This document shows, in pieces, positions 28,040 through 34,878 of a stretch of 38,492 bases of DNA. This DNA comes from Metabacillus lacus (GTDB lineage: Bacteria > Bacillota > Bacilli > Bacillales > Bacillaceae), in NCBI RefSeq assembly GCF_009674805.1, contig NZ_WKKI01000039.1:1-38492 (forward strand), written 5' to 3'. A program made the position numbers and the translations under genes. The notes under the pieces are model-generated. The model worked only from the letters and a program-made list of their open reading frames with translations. It searched no databases and was not told where the DNA came from. How positions within the stretch are numbered: position 1 is the first letter of the stretch; the number at the start of each line of letters is the position of its first letter.

Positions 28040-29857
28040 ATGGCTGAAACTGCAGCAGCAAAAAAACTGCCGGAAAGAAATGATATTAGTGTAGAAGATA
28101 CCTGGAAACTGGAGGATATTTTTTCCTCAGATGAAACGTGGGAAAAAGAATTTCAGGAAGTGAAAAATGCCCTTCCTAAGCTTTCGGACTATCAAGGAAA
28201 GCTTGGCAGCTCAGCGGAAGTTCTTTATGAAGCTCTTTCTTATCAGGATGCTGTTATGGAAAGATTGGGTAAGCTGTACACTTATGCTCATATGCGTTAT
28301 GACCAGGACACAGGAAACTCTTTCTATCAGGGATTGAATGACCGGGCAACAAACCTTTACACTCAGGCATCCAGCATATCTTCCTACATAGTGCCAGAGC
28401 TGCTGGAAATTGAAGAAAATACGCTTCAACAATATCTGGCCGAAAAGCAGGAACTAAAGCTGTATGAGCAGGCTCTTGATGAAATCAACAAACAAAGGCC
28501 CCATGTGCTGACAGCTGAGCAGGAGGCGCTGCTGGCTCAAGCGTCAGAAGTACTAGGTTCTTCCGGAAACACTTTTGGAATGCTGAATAATGCTGATTTG
28601 GAGTTTCCTTCTATCAAAGATGAAAAGGGAGAAGAAGTTCAAATTACACATGGCCGCTATATCAGGTTCCTGGAAAGTGAAAACCGCAAAGTACGCGAGG
28701 ATGCATTTAAAGCAGTTTACGACACATACGGAAAATATAAAAATACGTTTGCGAGTACTTTATCTGGAGCTGTCAAAAAAGATAATTTTTATGCCAGCGT
28801 CAGAAAATATGGATCTGCCAGAGAAGCTGCATTAAGCAATAACAATATTCCTGAAAAGGTATATGATACGCTGATCGAGACAGTTAACAAAAATCTTCAT
28901 CTGCTTCAGAGATATATCAAACTTAGAAAAGAAGTGCTGGAGCTTGATGAACTTCATATGTACGACCTTTTTACTCCGCTTGTAAAAGAGGCTAATATGG
29001 AAGTATCCTATGATCAAGCCAAGGACTACATCTTAGAGGGCTTAAAGCCGCTGGGAGAAGAATATCAAGGGATATTGAAAGAAGGCTTTGAAAACCGCTG
29101 GGTAGATATTCATGAAAATAAAGGAAAGCGCAGTGGAGCCTATTCTTCAGGGACTTATGGAACAAACCCTTATATTCTGATGAACTGGCAGGACAACGTG
29201 AATAACCTGTTCACTCTTGCACATGAATTCGGTCACTCTGTCCACAGCTATTATACAAGAAGGCATCAGCCTTATACTTATGGTAATTACTCTATTTTTG
29301 TGGCTGAGGTGGCATCCACATGCAATGAAGCATTATTGAATGACTATCTGCTTAAAACCATTGACGACGAAAAGCAGCGGCTTTACCTTCTCAATCACTA
29401 CCTGGAAGGCTTCAGAGGCACAGTGTTCCGTCAGACAATGTTTGCTGAATTTGAAAAAAGTATTCATGAAAAAGCTCAAAATGGTGAACCGCTCACACCT
29501 GAATTATTTTCAACAACTTATTATGATCTGAATAAGAAATACTTTGGCGAAGATATGGTGATTGATGAAGAAATTGCATTGGAGTGGGCAAGAATTCCTC
29601 ACTTCTATTACAATTTCTATGTGTACCAGTATGCAACGGGCTTTAGTGCCGCAACAGCACTTAGTAAACAAATACTAGAAGAAGGCCAGCCTGCTGTAGA
29701 CCGTTATATTGAGTTCTTAAAAGCCGGAAGCTCTGATTACCCGATTGAAGTTTTGAAAAAGGCAGGAGTAGATATGAATTCTCCAGAGCCAATTGAAGAA
29801 GCTTTCGTGGTGTTTGAAGAAAAACTTGAAGAGCTCGAAAGGCTTTTAAAAAAATAA
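28040..29857 (+). CDS. pepF: Oligoendopeptidase F
   Basis: M3B-family zinc metallopeptidase cutting short oligopeptides in the cytosol, a plausible next step after Opp/App uptake. The active site is H395-E396-F-G-H399 (LAHEFGHSVHS), with third Zn ligand Glu423 in VAEVASTCNE. N-terminal blocks TWKLEDIF and YAHMRYDQD are typical. Three consecutive ATGs (28034, 28037, 28040) follow AGGGGGA; 28040 is best spaced and gives 606 aa, the usual length. The frame continues back to a GTG at 27986 that would add a hydrophobic signal-like stretch, but there is no ribosome site there and the family is cytosolic. Confidence 0.95.
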   Translation: MAETAAAKKLPERNDISVEDTWKLEDIFSSDETWEKEFQEVKNALPKLSDYQGKLGSSAEVLYEALSYQDAVMERLGKLYTYAHMRYDQDTGNSFYQGLNDRATNLYTQASSISSYIVPELLEIEENTLQQYLAEKQELKLYEQALDEINKQRPHVLTAEQEALLAQASEVLGSSGNTFGMLNNADLEFPSIKDEKGEEVQITHGRYIRFLESENRKVREDAFKAVYDTYGKYKNTFASTLSGAVKKDNFYASVRKYGSAREAALSNNNIPEKVYDTLIETVNKNLHLLQRYIKLRKEVLELDELHMYDLFTPLVKEANMEVSYDQAKDYILEGLKPLGEEYQGILKEGFENRWVDIHENKGKRSGAYSSGTYGTNPYILMNWQDNVNNLFTLAHEFGHSVHSYYTRRHQPYTYGNYSIFVAEVASTCNEALLNDYLLKTIDDEKQRLYLLNHYLEGFRGTVFRQTMFAEFEKSIHEKAQNGEPLTPELFSTTYYDLNKKYFGEDMVIDEEIALEWARIPHFYYNFYVYQYATGFSAATALSKQILEEGQPAVDRYIEFLKAGSSDYPIEVLKKAGVDMNSPEPIEEAFVVFEEKLEELERLLKK

Positions 29858-29877
29858 TAAAGCAAGGTAAAAGGGAT

Positions 29878-29896
29878 GCCGTCTTAGGCATCCCTC
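29878..29896. repeat. Left copy of 19-bp direct repeat flanking the IS remnant
   Basis: GCCGTCTTAGGCATCCCTC here and GCCGTCTAAGGCATCCCTC at 30777-30795 differ by one base and bracket the element at 29901-30770. The left copy is part of the hairpin AGGGATGCC/GGCATCCCT, probably the original pepF terminator. Confidence 0.75.
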
Positions 29897-29984
29897 AATT
29901 TGTAGACAAAAGGGTTAGGAATGAGCGCATTCCGAACCCCTTTTTTAATTTTATCGAATTTTCCAAAGAAAATAGACTCTCTTT

Positions 29985-30368
29985 GCTATACTTTTAGGCC
30001 ATTTCTGAGCTTCTCCATGTCCAGAAGTAAGCATACCCTGCATCGACAATTTTTTAAGTCCCTTCAGGGTTGTATAACGCATGCCATGCTTTTCTTTTAC
30101 ATCTGCGAATACACGCTCAATGGTTTCCTTGCGCTTCGCATAGATTTGTTTTACTTTTGATGTGCAGCTTAATTAATCTGCCTCTTCAACATACTCCTGC
30201 CAGATATGGCGCGTTACCACTTTTTGCTGGTCTTTGCTTTCTGTGCATTGCGCTAAAAACGGGCAAGTTGCGCCGATCTGTTTGGGCAAGATGTTCGTGT
30301 GGAACCAATTGGTCTAAAGCAACCAGTCCTAATTGATCTCGTTGGATTGGATTGTTCTTCGAAAGCAT
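29985..30368 (-). pseudogene. IS1182-family transposase remnant
   Basis: The minus-strand ATG at 30368 begins MLSKNNPIQRDQLGLVALDQ, the typical IS1182 transposase N-terminus, which ends near 30280. The sequence then jumps, in another frame, to the C-terminal region CPFLAQCTESKDQQK, followed by VVTRHIWQEYVEEAD, a TAA stop, then SKVKQIYAKRKETIERVFAD and KEKHGMRYTTLKGLKKL. About 300 central codons holding the catalytic DDE core are missing, and stops interrupt the rest. The 3' boundary is approximate. Confidence 0.85.
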
Positions 30369-30410
30369 CTTTATCACCTCAAGCGTATATACATCTATTT
30401 TAAGTTCAAG

Positions 30411-30716
30411 AGTCCTGGTGGAAGGCGCACAGACTCCTTCGGGATCAGACGGATGCCATTGAAAAACTCGATAATTTTCAAAGTGAAAACTGTTATACAA
30501 AAAACGAGGCTATAGAATTGCTTCTAAGCAGCGGTTTAAAAGAGTGGAGACTTTTTTGATTCCCTGAAAAACATTTCCTTTCAAAAAGAAATACTTTTTC
30601 AGCAGCTTCATCAGACCGACAGGTGAGACCCCGCGGACGCCAACGGCGGCGAGGAGGCTCACCGCCGGCCCCGCAGAAAGCGAAGCGCGTGGAACGGAAA
30701 TCAACAGCCCCATACC
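30411..30716. repeat. GC-rich Bacillaceae repeat, split by an insert
   Basis: The segments around 30418-30448 (GAAGGCGCACAGACTCCTTC) and 30619-30712 (ACAGGTGAGACCCCGCGG ... GAGGAGGCTCACC ... GGAAATCAACAG) look like two parts of one GC-rich dispersed repeat. About 165 bp of A/T-rich sequence separates them, bounded by ATCAGACGG (30446-30454) and ATCAGACCG (about 30611-30619). The base composition is sharply higher in GC than the surroundings. All of it lies inside the IS1182 remnant. Confidence 0.6.
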
Positions 30717-30776
30717 AGCACAAACCAAAAAAACTGTAGACAAGCTCGATTTCCATCGAGTTTGTCTACAGTCTGT

Positions 30777-30795
30777 GCCGTCTAAGGCATCCCTC
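30777..30795. repeat. Right copy of 19-bp direct repeat flanking the IS remnant
   Basis: GCCGTCTAAGGCATCCCTC, matching 29878-29896 at 18 of 19 positions, lies just outside the right inverted repeat of the IS1182-type element. Confidence 0.75.
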
Positions 30796-30890
30796 TTGAG
30801 CTGGGCTCATGATTAAGAGCTGCCTATGAAAGCCTTCTGACAAAATGCTAGAACCCTTTGAACGTATATCTGCTGTTAACCAGAAACAAA

Positions 30891-31052
30891 GAGATGAAGA
30901 TACTGAAAAAGAGGAAAGGCATTGTAATCAGCAATGGAATCATATTCATTAGTCCTAGAATATTCAAGAAAAAAGCAAACAGAATGAACGAAAAGCTGAG
31001 CAAAGAGTTTATATATCCCAAGCAGTTTCCTCCCGCGAAAACAGTATATTAA
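30891..31052 (+). CDS. Doubtful 53-aa open frame
   Basis: An ATG-initiated frame encoding a very basic peptide (MKILKKRKGIVISNGIIFIS, then Lys-rich). It sits where B. subtilis has the small gene yizD, between pepF and roxS, but I cannot show similarity. The ribosome site is poor (AAAGAG touching the ATG). The frame could be extended to a TTG at 30858 without a better site. It may be non-coding. Confidence 0.25.
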   Translation, partial: EMKILKKRKGIVISNGIIFISPRIFKKKANRMNEKLSKEFIYPKQFPPAKTVY

Positions 31053-31082
31053 GTACTATGAGAGCAGTAGGAAAAATATGTT

Positions 31083-31144
31083 TTGTGACAAATTTGTGAA
31101 ATTAATCAAAGTACTTGTCAAAAGTCGACAAAATCTGATATATT
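31083..31144 (+). promoter_or_regulatory. roxS promoter with tandem ResD-like half-sites
   Basis: TTGTCA (31115-31120), an 18-bp spacer and TATATT (31139-31144) form a good sigma-A promoter. Upstream are two direct TTGTGA half-sites at 31083 and 31094, exactly 11 bp apart, matching the TTTGTGA-type tandem sites of the ResD response regulator, known to activate roxS in B. subtilis. Confidence 0.78.
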
Positions 31145-31148
31145 AGGG

Positions 31149-31166
31149 GTGTGAAATTAATCACAA
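31149..31166 (+). promoter_or_regulatory. Rex-type operator at the roxS start site
   Basis: GTGTGAAATTAATCACAA matches the Rex box TTGTGAA-N4-TTCACAA at all but two positions and overlaps the expected transcription start, a repressing location. Rex releases DNA when NADH is high and represses roxS in B. subtilis. The core TGTGA-N6-TCACA would also fit Fnr. Confidence 0.75.
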
Positions 31167-31272
31167 AACAAACATTTACCCCTTTGTTTGACCGTGAAAA
31201 ATTTCTCCCATCCCCTTTGTTGTCGTTAAGACACATAAAGAATCGTGCTTTTCCCGGCACGATTTCTTTTTT
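31152..31272 (+). ncRNA. roxS: RoxS/RsaE small regulatory RNA
   Basis: An sRNA of about 120 nt acting by base-pairing with ribosome sites of central-metabolism mRNAs. The sequence carries the RsaE/RoxS hallmarks in order: GAAATTAATCACA near the 5' end, ACAAACA, ACCCCTTTGTTTGA, GTGAAAAATTTCTCCCATCC and CCCCTTTGTTGTCG. The unpaired C-rich CCCCUUUG and UCUCCCAUCCCC stretches are the seed regions. An intrinsic terminator follows: AATCGTGC (31241-31248), GCACGATT (31257-31264) and a T-run to 31272. It lies next to and divergent from yjbH/spxH, as in B. subtilis. The start position is inferred from the promoter. Confidence 0.95.
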
Positions 31273-31297
31273 AAATAATTTAAGAAAGCGCTTACTG

Positions 31298-31331
31298 AAA
31301 AACCCTGCTGAAACGATCAGCAGGGTTTTTT
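31298..31331. terminator. Second strong hairpin after roxS, bidirectional
   Basis: A perfect 14-bp stem, arms 31298-31311 and 31317-31330, has a 5-base loop, with T-tracts in both directions. It may be a back-up for roxS or terminate an unannotated minus-strand transcript starting around 31390. Confidence 0.8.
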
Positions 31332-31450
31332 GTAGATGCAGCGGTGTGATATGGGAGGGAGAGTAGCTGTTACTGCTCCTGAAACACATCATTTCACATA
31401 TTTATCACATTTTTCTCTTATAATTCATTCCCATAATGAATCTACAATAT

Positions 31451-31474
31451 AAAAAAAGCCTGCACCAGCAGGCT
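31451..31474 (-). terminator. Terminator of the yjbI-spxH transcript
   Basis: On the minus strand AGCCTGC (31474-31468) pairs with GCAGGCT (31463-31457), with a 4-base loop, followed by a run of seven T, immediately after the spxH stop. Confidence 0.9.
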
Positions 31475-31477
31475 CAA

Positions 31478-32341
31478 TTACATTTGCATAAATTTCCAAT
31501 AAGTTCCTTTTGAAACAGGAATACGTTCTACTTTTCTTGCCAGTAGGTACTTCTTTAATTCTCTGTCCGCTTCTTCATAAGTCATATTATAAACAGAAGC
31601 AATCTCACTTGTAGAGACAAATTTAAAGTACTGCAGAAAATGAATGAGGGGAGGAGTTTCTGACGGTCTTGGAATATCTCCCAGCATTTCAAAGAGTATT
31701 TCTTTATAAAGATCGTAATGATAAAATCCGGTTATTTTAATGCCTTCATCATCCACTCTTTCATTGAAGAATGCGATGGTGGGGACCTCATGCACTTCCA
31801 TTTCAGAAGTGATGTTAAAGTCGCATTGCAGTGCTTTTGATGCGCTTGCAGAGAGAATATCACTTATAAATTCCTCTGTCTCAAGGCCGATGCTGCTTGC
31901 AATTTCTAAGAGAACCTGCTGTGTTGTTACATTTTGCTCTTCTATAAACAGTACTTCCTGAAGTTTTCTTAAAAAGTTGAGCCCTGCTTTCCTGCCTTGC
32001 AACTCTGCTGCCTTGATCGCCAGCGAAGAAATATAAGGAGAGGAAAACTTATTGTCACCCCAAAGGCTTCCTTCACAATTTTTCTTTGTATGCTGAAGGC
32101 GCAGCTTTTCAGGAGCCTTGCCTGATGCAGAATTTAAGGTTTCTAACCGCCCGCTCAGTATATGGCGGAGTGTAAAAAAGCGCCCGTACTGAATTTGTAA
32201 TTTTTTTATGACAGGCTCCAGTGCCCAGCAATCAGGGCTAAGCGGGTCAATGAACATGTAGATTTCCAATGGTTTCTTAGGATCACCGTGACAGTGAGAG
32301 AAAAAGTGACAGGTTTGCTTCTTCTCACTGCTGAATGTCAT
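31478..32341 (-). CDS. spxH: ClpXP adaptor SpxH (YjbH)
   Basis: DsbA-like adaptor that binds Spx and hands it to ClpXP; a His/Cys-rich N-terminus (CHFFSHCHGDPKKP, residues 11-24) binds zinc. PLEIYMFIDPLSPDCWALEPVIKKL is the thioredoxin-fold start and AAELQGRKAGLNFLRKLQE the helical insert; EILFEMLGDIPRPSETPPL and the C-terminal helices follow. It is 287 aa from the ATG at 32341, which shares its A with the yjbI stop (ATGA overlap); a TTG at 32344 is an alternative. The DsbA-type CxxC is degenerate: Ser35-x-x-Cys38 where B. subtilis has Cys-x-x-Cys. It is cotranscribed with yjbI. Confidence 0.94.
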   Translation of the reverse strand: MTFSSEKKQTCHFFSHCHGDPKKPLEIYMFIDPLSPDCWALEPVIKKLQIQYGRFFTLRHILSGRLETLNSASGKAPEKLRLQHTKKNCEGSLWGDNKFSSPYISSLAIKAAELQGRKAGLNFLRKLQEVLFIEEQNVTTQQVLLEIASSIGLETEEFISDILSASASKALQCDFNITSEMEVHEVPTIAFFNERVDDEGIKITGFYHYDLYKEILFEMLGDIPRPSETPPLIHFLQYFKFVSTSEIASVYNMTYEEADRELKKYLLARKVERIPVSKGTYWKFMQM

Positions 32342-32754
32342 CAAGAAATTTCCCCCTTCTCCTGATTGTCTCCATTATCTGTTGAATTGATCATATGCTG
32401 TGCTGTTAAGGACAGTCTCTGAAATAAAAATTCCCTCACGTCACCTTCTAATCCGACAGTGTCCATTGCCTCCTCCATACAAGCAAGCCATGCGGCTGCT
32501 CTGGCTGGAGTAATTGGGAAAGGCAAATGGCGCGCTCTTAGCATTGGATGTCCATGTTCTTCTGTATATAATGGCGGTCCGCCTAAATATTGCGTTAAAA
32601 ATTGCTTTTGTTTCCTTGCTGTTTCTGTAAGGTCCTCCGGAAAAACAGGAGCTAGCAGCGGATGGTTGCTTACGTTCAGGTAAAAGGCATCAACAAGCTG
32701 ATCCAGGGTTTCTTCTCCAATTGACTCGTATGGTGTTTCAAAGAATTCTGCCAT
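32341..32754 (-). CDS. yjbI: Truncated haemoglobin (group II) YjbI
   Basis: A small haem protein of the 2/2 globin family, 137 aa; in B. subtilis and Listeria genetic work links it to SpxH function and nitrosative stress. The proximal haem ligand is His76 (RARHLPFPIT); distal pocket residues Tyr25, Thr45, Gln49 and Trp89 fit group II. AAAGGAG precedes the ATG. It overlaps spxH by four bases, so the two are made together from a sigma-A promoter at 32815-32787. Confidence 0.95.
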   Translation of the reverse strand: MAEFFETPYESIGEETLDQLVDAFYLNVSNHPLLAPVFPEDLTETARKQKQFLTQYLGGPPLYTEEHGHPMLRARHLPFPITPARAAAWLACMEEAMDTVGLEGDVREFLFQRLSLTAQHMINSTDNGDNQEKGEIS

Positions 32755-32786
32755 GTTGATAACTCCTTTTCTGGCTTTGTATACTT

Positions 32787-32815
32787 ATTTTAACAGCGGA
32801 ATATTGATATCTCAA
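32787..32815 (-). promoter_or_regulatory. Sigma-A promoter of yjbI-spxH
   Basis: On the minus strand TTGAGA (32815-32810), 17 bp, TAAAAT (32792-32787), placed 33 bp before the yjbI start codon. Upstream at about 32849-32865 is a small palindrome, GTCTTATTATAAGAC, of unknown meaning. Confidence 0.75.
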
Positions 32816-32962
32816 ATAAATAGCTTTTCCCTGTGTTACAACAACAGGTCTTATTATAAGACAGAATAAGCGGCAGAGGGAACTAATAAGCCTTAACGCA
32901 ATAAAAGCGGGACAGCAAGGCACTTAAGTGAGCGGCAGAAGTGGGCGGTATAATCTAATTGT

Positions 32963-32994
32963 GAGAAAAAAAAACCAGGAAGATATCCTGGTTT
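32963..32994 (-). terminator. Terminator of cwlQ
   Basis: On the minus strand AAACCAGGA (32994-32986) pairs with TCCTGGTTT (32980-32972), with a 5-base loop and a run of T to about 32966, downstream of cwlQ. Confidence 0.9.
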
Positions 32995-33036
32995 CATATG
33001 CATTCATACTCTTAAAGTTTTCTGCTGAGACTGTAA

Positions 33037-33678
33037 TTATGCCATATACGATGCTGTTATTTTCTTAACATAGGCCTGAGTTTCTTTAAAAGGAGGAATG
33101 CCTCCGTACTTGTCAACATTCCCAGGGCCGGCATTATAGGCTGCAAGAGCAAGCTGTACATTTCCCTGGTATTTCTGAAGCATTTGTTTTAAATATTTGG
33201 TTCCGCCCTCGATATTTTGGGCAGGATCAAAAGCATTTTGTACACCGAGATATTTGGCAGTGGACGGCATCAGCTGCATAAGGCCCATGGCTCCGGCTCC
33301 GCTTACTGCATCATTTCGGAAATTTGATTCCTGCTTAATGACTGCACGGATCAGTGCTTCATCCACACCGTATTTTTCTGAAGCGCTTTTAATAATATAA
33401 TCCAGGTTTTCCGGAGCTTTTACAGCTGACAGCGGAAGTGTCCGCACTGCAGGAGGCAGCGGCAGCGGAGTAGCAGCAGTTTGTTCAAAATATGATGATG
33501 CAGCAGGCTGCTGAACATCTCGATCAGGCAAAGCTTCACCGTCCACATAAGCCTGAAAAACCTCTTGAAAATATTGATTGACAGACACAGGACCAGGGAG
33601 GGTATGATTCTGCTCTGTCCCGGAAAGATTTCGCAGAGCTTGAAGTTCCATCATTGATCGAAAAGAATTGATCTCCAT
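33037..33678 (-). CDS. cwlQ: Lytic transglycosylase-type murein hydrolase CwlQ (YjbJ)
   Basis: Peptidoglycan hydrolase with a C-terminal SLT (goose-lysozyme-like) domain, about residues 91-213. The catalytic Glu117 lies in [26 protein letters not shown] and [17 protein letters not shown] are the other SLT motifs. The N-terminal 90 residues are low-complexity, Pro/Ala/Gln-rich. There is no obvious signal peptide, as in B. subtilis CwlQ. Two ATGs (33681 and 33678) follow AAGGAG; 33678 is better spaced. It is longer than the B. subtilis homologue, mostly in the linker. Confidence 0.9.
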   Translation of the reverse strand: MEINSFRSMMELQALRNLSGTEQNHTLPGPVSVNQYFQEVFQAYVDGEALPDRDVQQPAASSYFEQTAATPLPLPPAVRTLPLSAVKAPENLDYIIKSASEKYGVDEALIRAVIKQESNFRNDAVSGAGAMGLMQLMPSTAKYLGVQNAFDPAQNIEGGTKYLKQMLQKYQGNVQLALAAYNAGPGNVDKYGGIPPFKETQAYVKKITASYMA

Positions 33679-33741
33679 CATTAACTCCTTTTTCTTCCTT
33701 ATATTTTAATTTTCGCTGTAATCTAAATTGCAGCATGCTTA

Positions 33742-34323
33742 CTATTGAAAAGATTGATATTTTTGCTCGTAAAATCTTCTGACTTTGTTTTTAGTCTTTG
33801 TAAAGGGAATATTCAGGCTGGACAGGAGATCAGCAAACTGTTCCCTGCCTGTATCATAATCACTAACCTCAAATTCTATTTCATAGTCCTCTTTATTTAA
33901 ATATCGGCTGTAATCCAAAACGATTAAGCCGCTTTTATACTTTTTTTCTGCGCGAAAAGTTGTCAGAGAACCAAAATAGGCAAGCTTTCCTTCCACTATC
34001 AGCTTCTCTACTTTTTCCTGAACAGGGCCAGGAGGAAGTTCTCCGGTATGCAGGGCAATCTCCTTTTCTTGAGCATGCAGAGGTTGATGAGTCTCTAGGA
34101 TCCCGACTGCGGCAGGCTGCTTGAATGTCAGGATATCCTTGCTGTTTTTTTCACGTATCCTCAGGGCACAGCCTGCGTCCTTTAAAGTGAAAGAGTCAGT
34201 GTCAAAGTAATGGTTGACCTGTTGTTTAAAGTCTTGTTCAGAAAGGGAAAAATAGTTGCATAGAGAGTGAAAATGCTCTTGAGAGAGCAGATTTTTAAAT
34301 TCAATTTCAAGTTCTTCAGTCAT
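33742..34323 (-). CDS. yjbK: CYTH-domain protein YjbK
   Basis: A triphosphate-tunnel (CYTH) family protein, 193 aa, predicted to bind or hydrolyse inorganic triphosphate or a related organic phosphate. The ExExK signature is at the N-terminus (E6-I-E8-F-K10). Other tunnel residues appear in NHYFDTDSFTLKDAGCALRIREK, LTFKQP, RAEKKYKSGLIVLDYSRY and EDYEIEFEV, with KTKNKVRRFYEQK at the end. AAAAGGAG precedes the ATG. It is divergent from yjbL-yjbM, the small alarmone synthetase, a neighbourhood kept in B. subtilis. Confidence 0.92.
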   Translation of the reverse strand: MTEELEIEFKNLLSQEHFHSLCNYFSLSEQDFKQQVNHYFDTDSFTLKDAGCALRIREKNSKDILTFKQPAAVGILETHQPLHAQEKEIALHTGELPPGPVQEKVEKLIVEGKLAYFGSLTTFRAEKKYKSGLIVLDYSRYLNKEDYEIEFEVSDYDTGREQFADLLSSLNIPFTKTKNKVRRFYEQKYQSFQ

Positions 34324-34453
34324 GAAAGGCGCTCCTTTTCTACTTCATTCCTTTTTATATTATCCCTTTTCCAGACATGCACTGCAACGATTTATCATAA
34401 GTGCGGTCTCTGTGGTAAAATAAAACCGGAGACAGTATGGAAAGGAGATTTTC

Positions 34454-34831
34454 ATGAAGACAAGATTCGAAATTGGAAGAGCTGAAATAACTGAAGATAA
34501 AGTACGATTACATGCAGAAGGCCTTGAAGCCGATGTGAAAGAATTGTCCCCTAAAGGGCAGATGCTTGCTGATTCAGATAACCTTTCGTTTGTATACATA
34601 TTGGAAAACCAAAACAGCGATTTTGTGTATGCTGGATTGCCCTCAAACATATGGGGTGAGCTGAGAACCGGACTGGAGAAGTCAATTCCTTTTTACCTGG
34701 CTTTGGGTGAACGGGAGATTGAGCTGCTGTCCCTGCACGAAGAACTCTCCTATTTAATAGAGAATATTAAAGATAATGCAAACTATGGAGAGAAAATGGA
34801 AGAGAAGGTGCAAGAACTCTTTTATACCTAA
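34454..34831 (+). CDS. yjbL: YjbL, UPF0738 family protein
   Basis: A 125-aa soluble protein of unknown function, recognised by position and by the family segment LSFVYILEN followed by YAGLPSNIW. Acidic overall, with a helical C-terminus. AAAGGAG precedes the ATG. A possible promoter, TTATCA, 18 bp, TAAAAT, lies upstream at about 34392-34421. It heads yjbL-yjbM-nadK-yjbO. Confidence 0.85.
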   Translation: MKTRFEIGRAEITEDKVRLHAEGLEADVKELSPKGQMLADSDNLSFVYILENQNSDFVYAGLPSNIWGELRTGLEKSIPFYLALGEREIELLSLHEELSYLIENIKDNANYGEKMEEKVQELFYT

Positions 34832-34878
34832 AAAAAGAAGCAGCCATGTATTTCCGGGATCCTACAGGGGGGATGATG

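Larger units (their letters stand above)
29901..30770 (-). mobile_element. Decayed IS1182-family element
   Basis: The ends are perfect 10-bp inverted repeats, TGTAGACAAA (29901-29910) and TTTGTCTACA (30761-30770). The right end is itself a long hairpin (about 30733-30772) and the left end carries GGGTT...AACCCC followed by T6. Inside are only the first and last parts of an IS1182-type transposase on the minus strand, so the element lost its middle. It can no longer move by itself. A second repeat is inserted between the transposase start and the right end. Confidence 0.85.

Noticed and set aside
31280-31297. Catabolite-response-like GAAAGCGCTTAC between the roxS terminator and the next hairpin
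   Set aside because: The core matches a cre box but the outer bases do not, and there is no promoter near it to control.
31102-31392. 96-aa minus-strand open frame across roxS
   Set aside because: It is antisense to the sRNA, has no ribosome binding site and crosses two terminator hairpins; the frame is open by chance.
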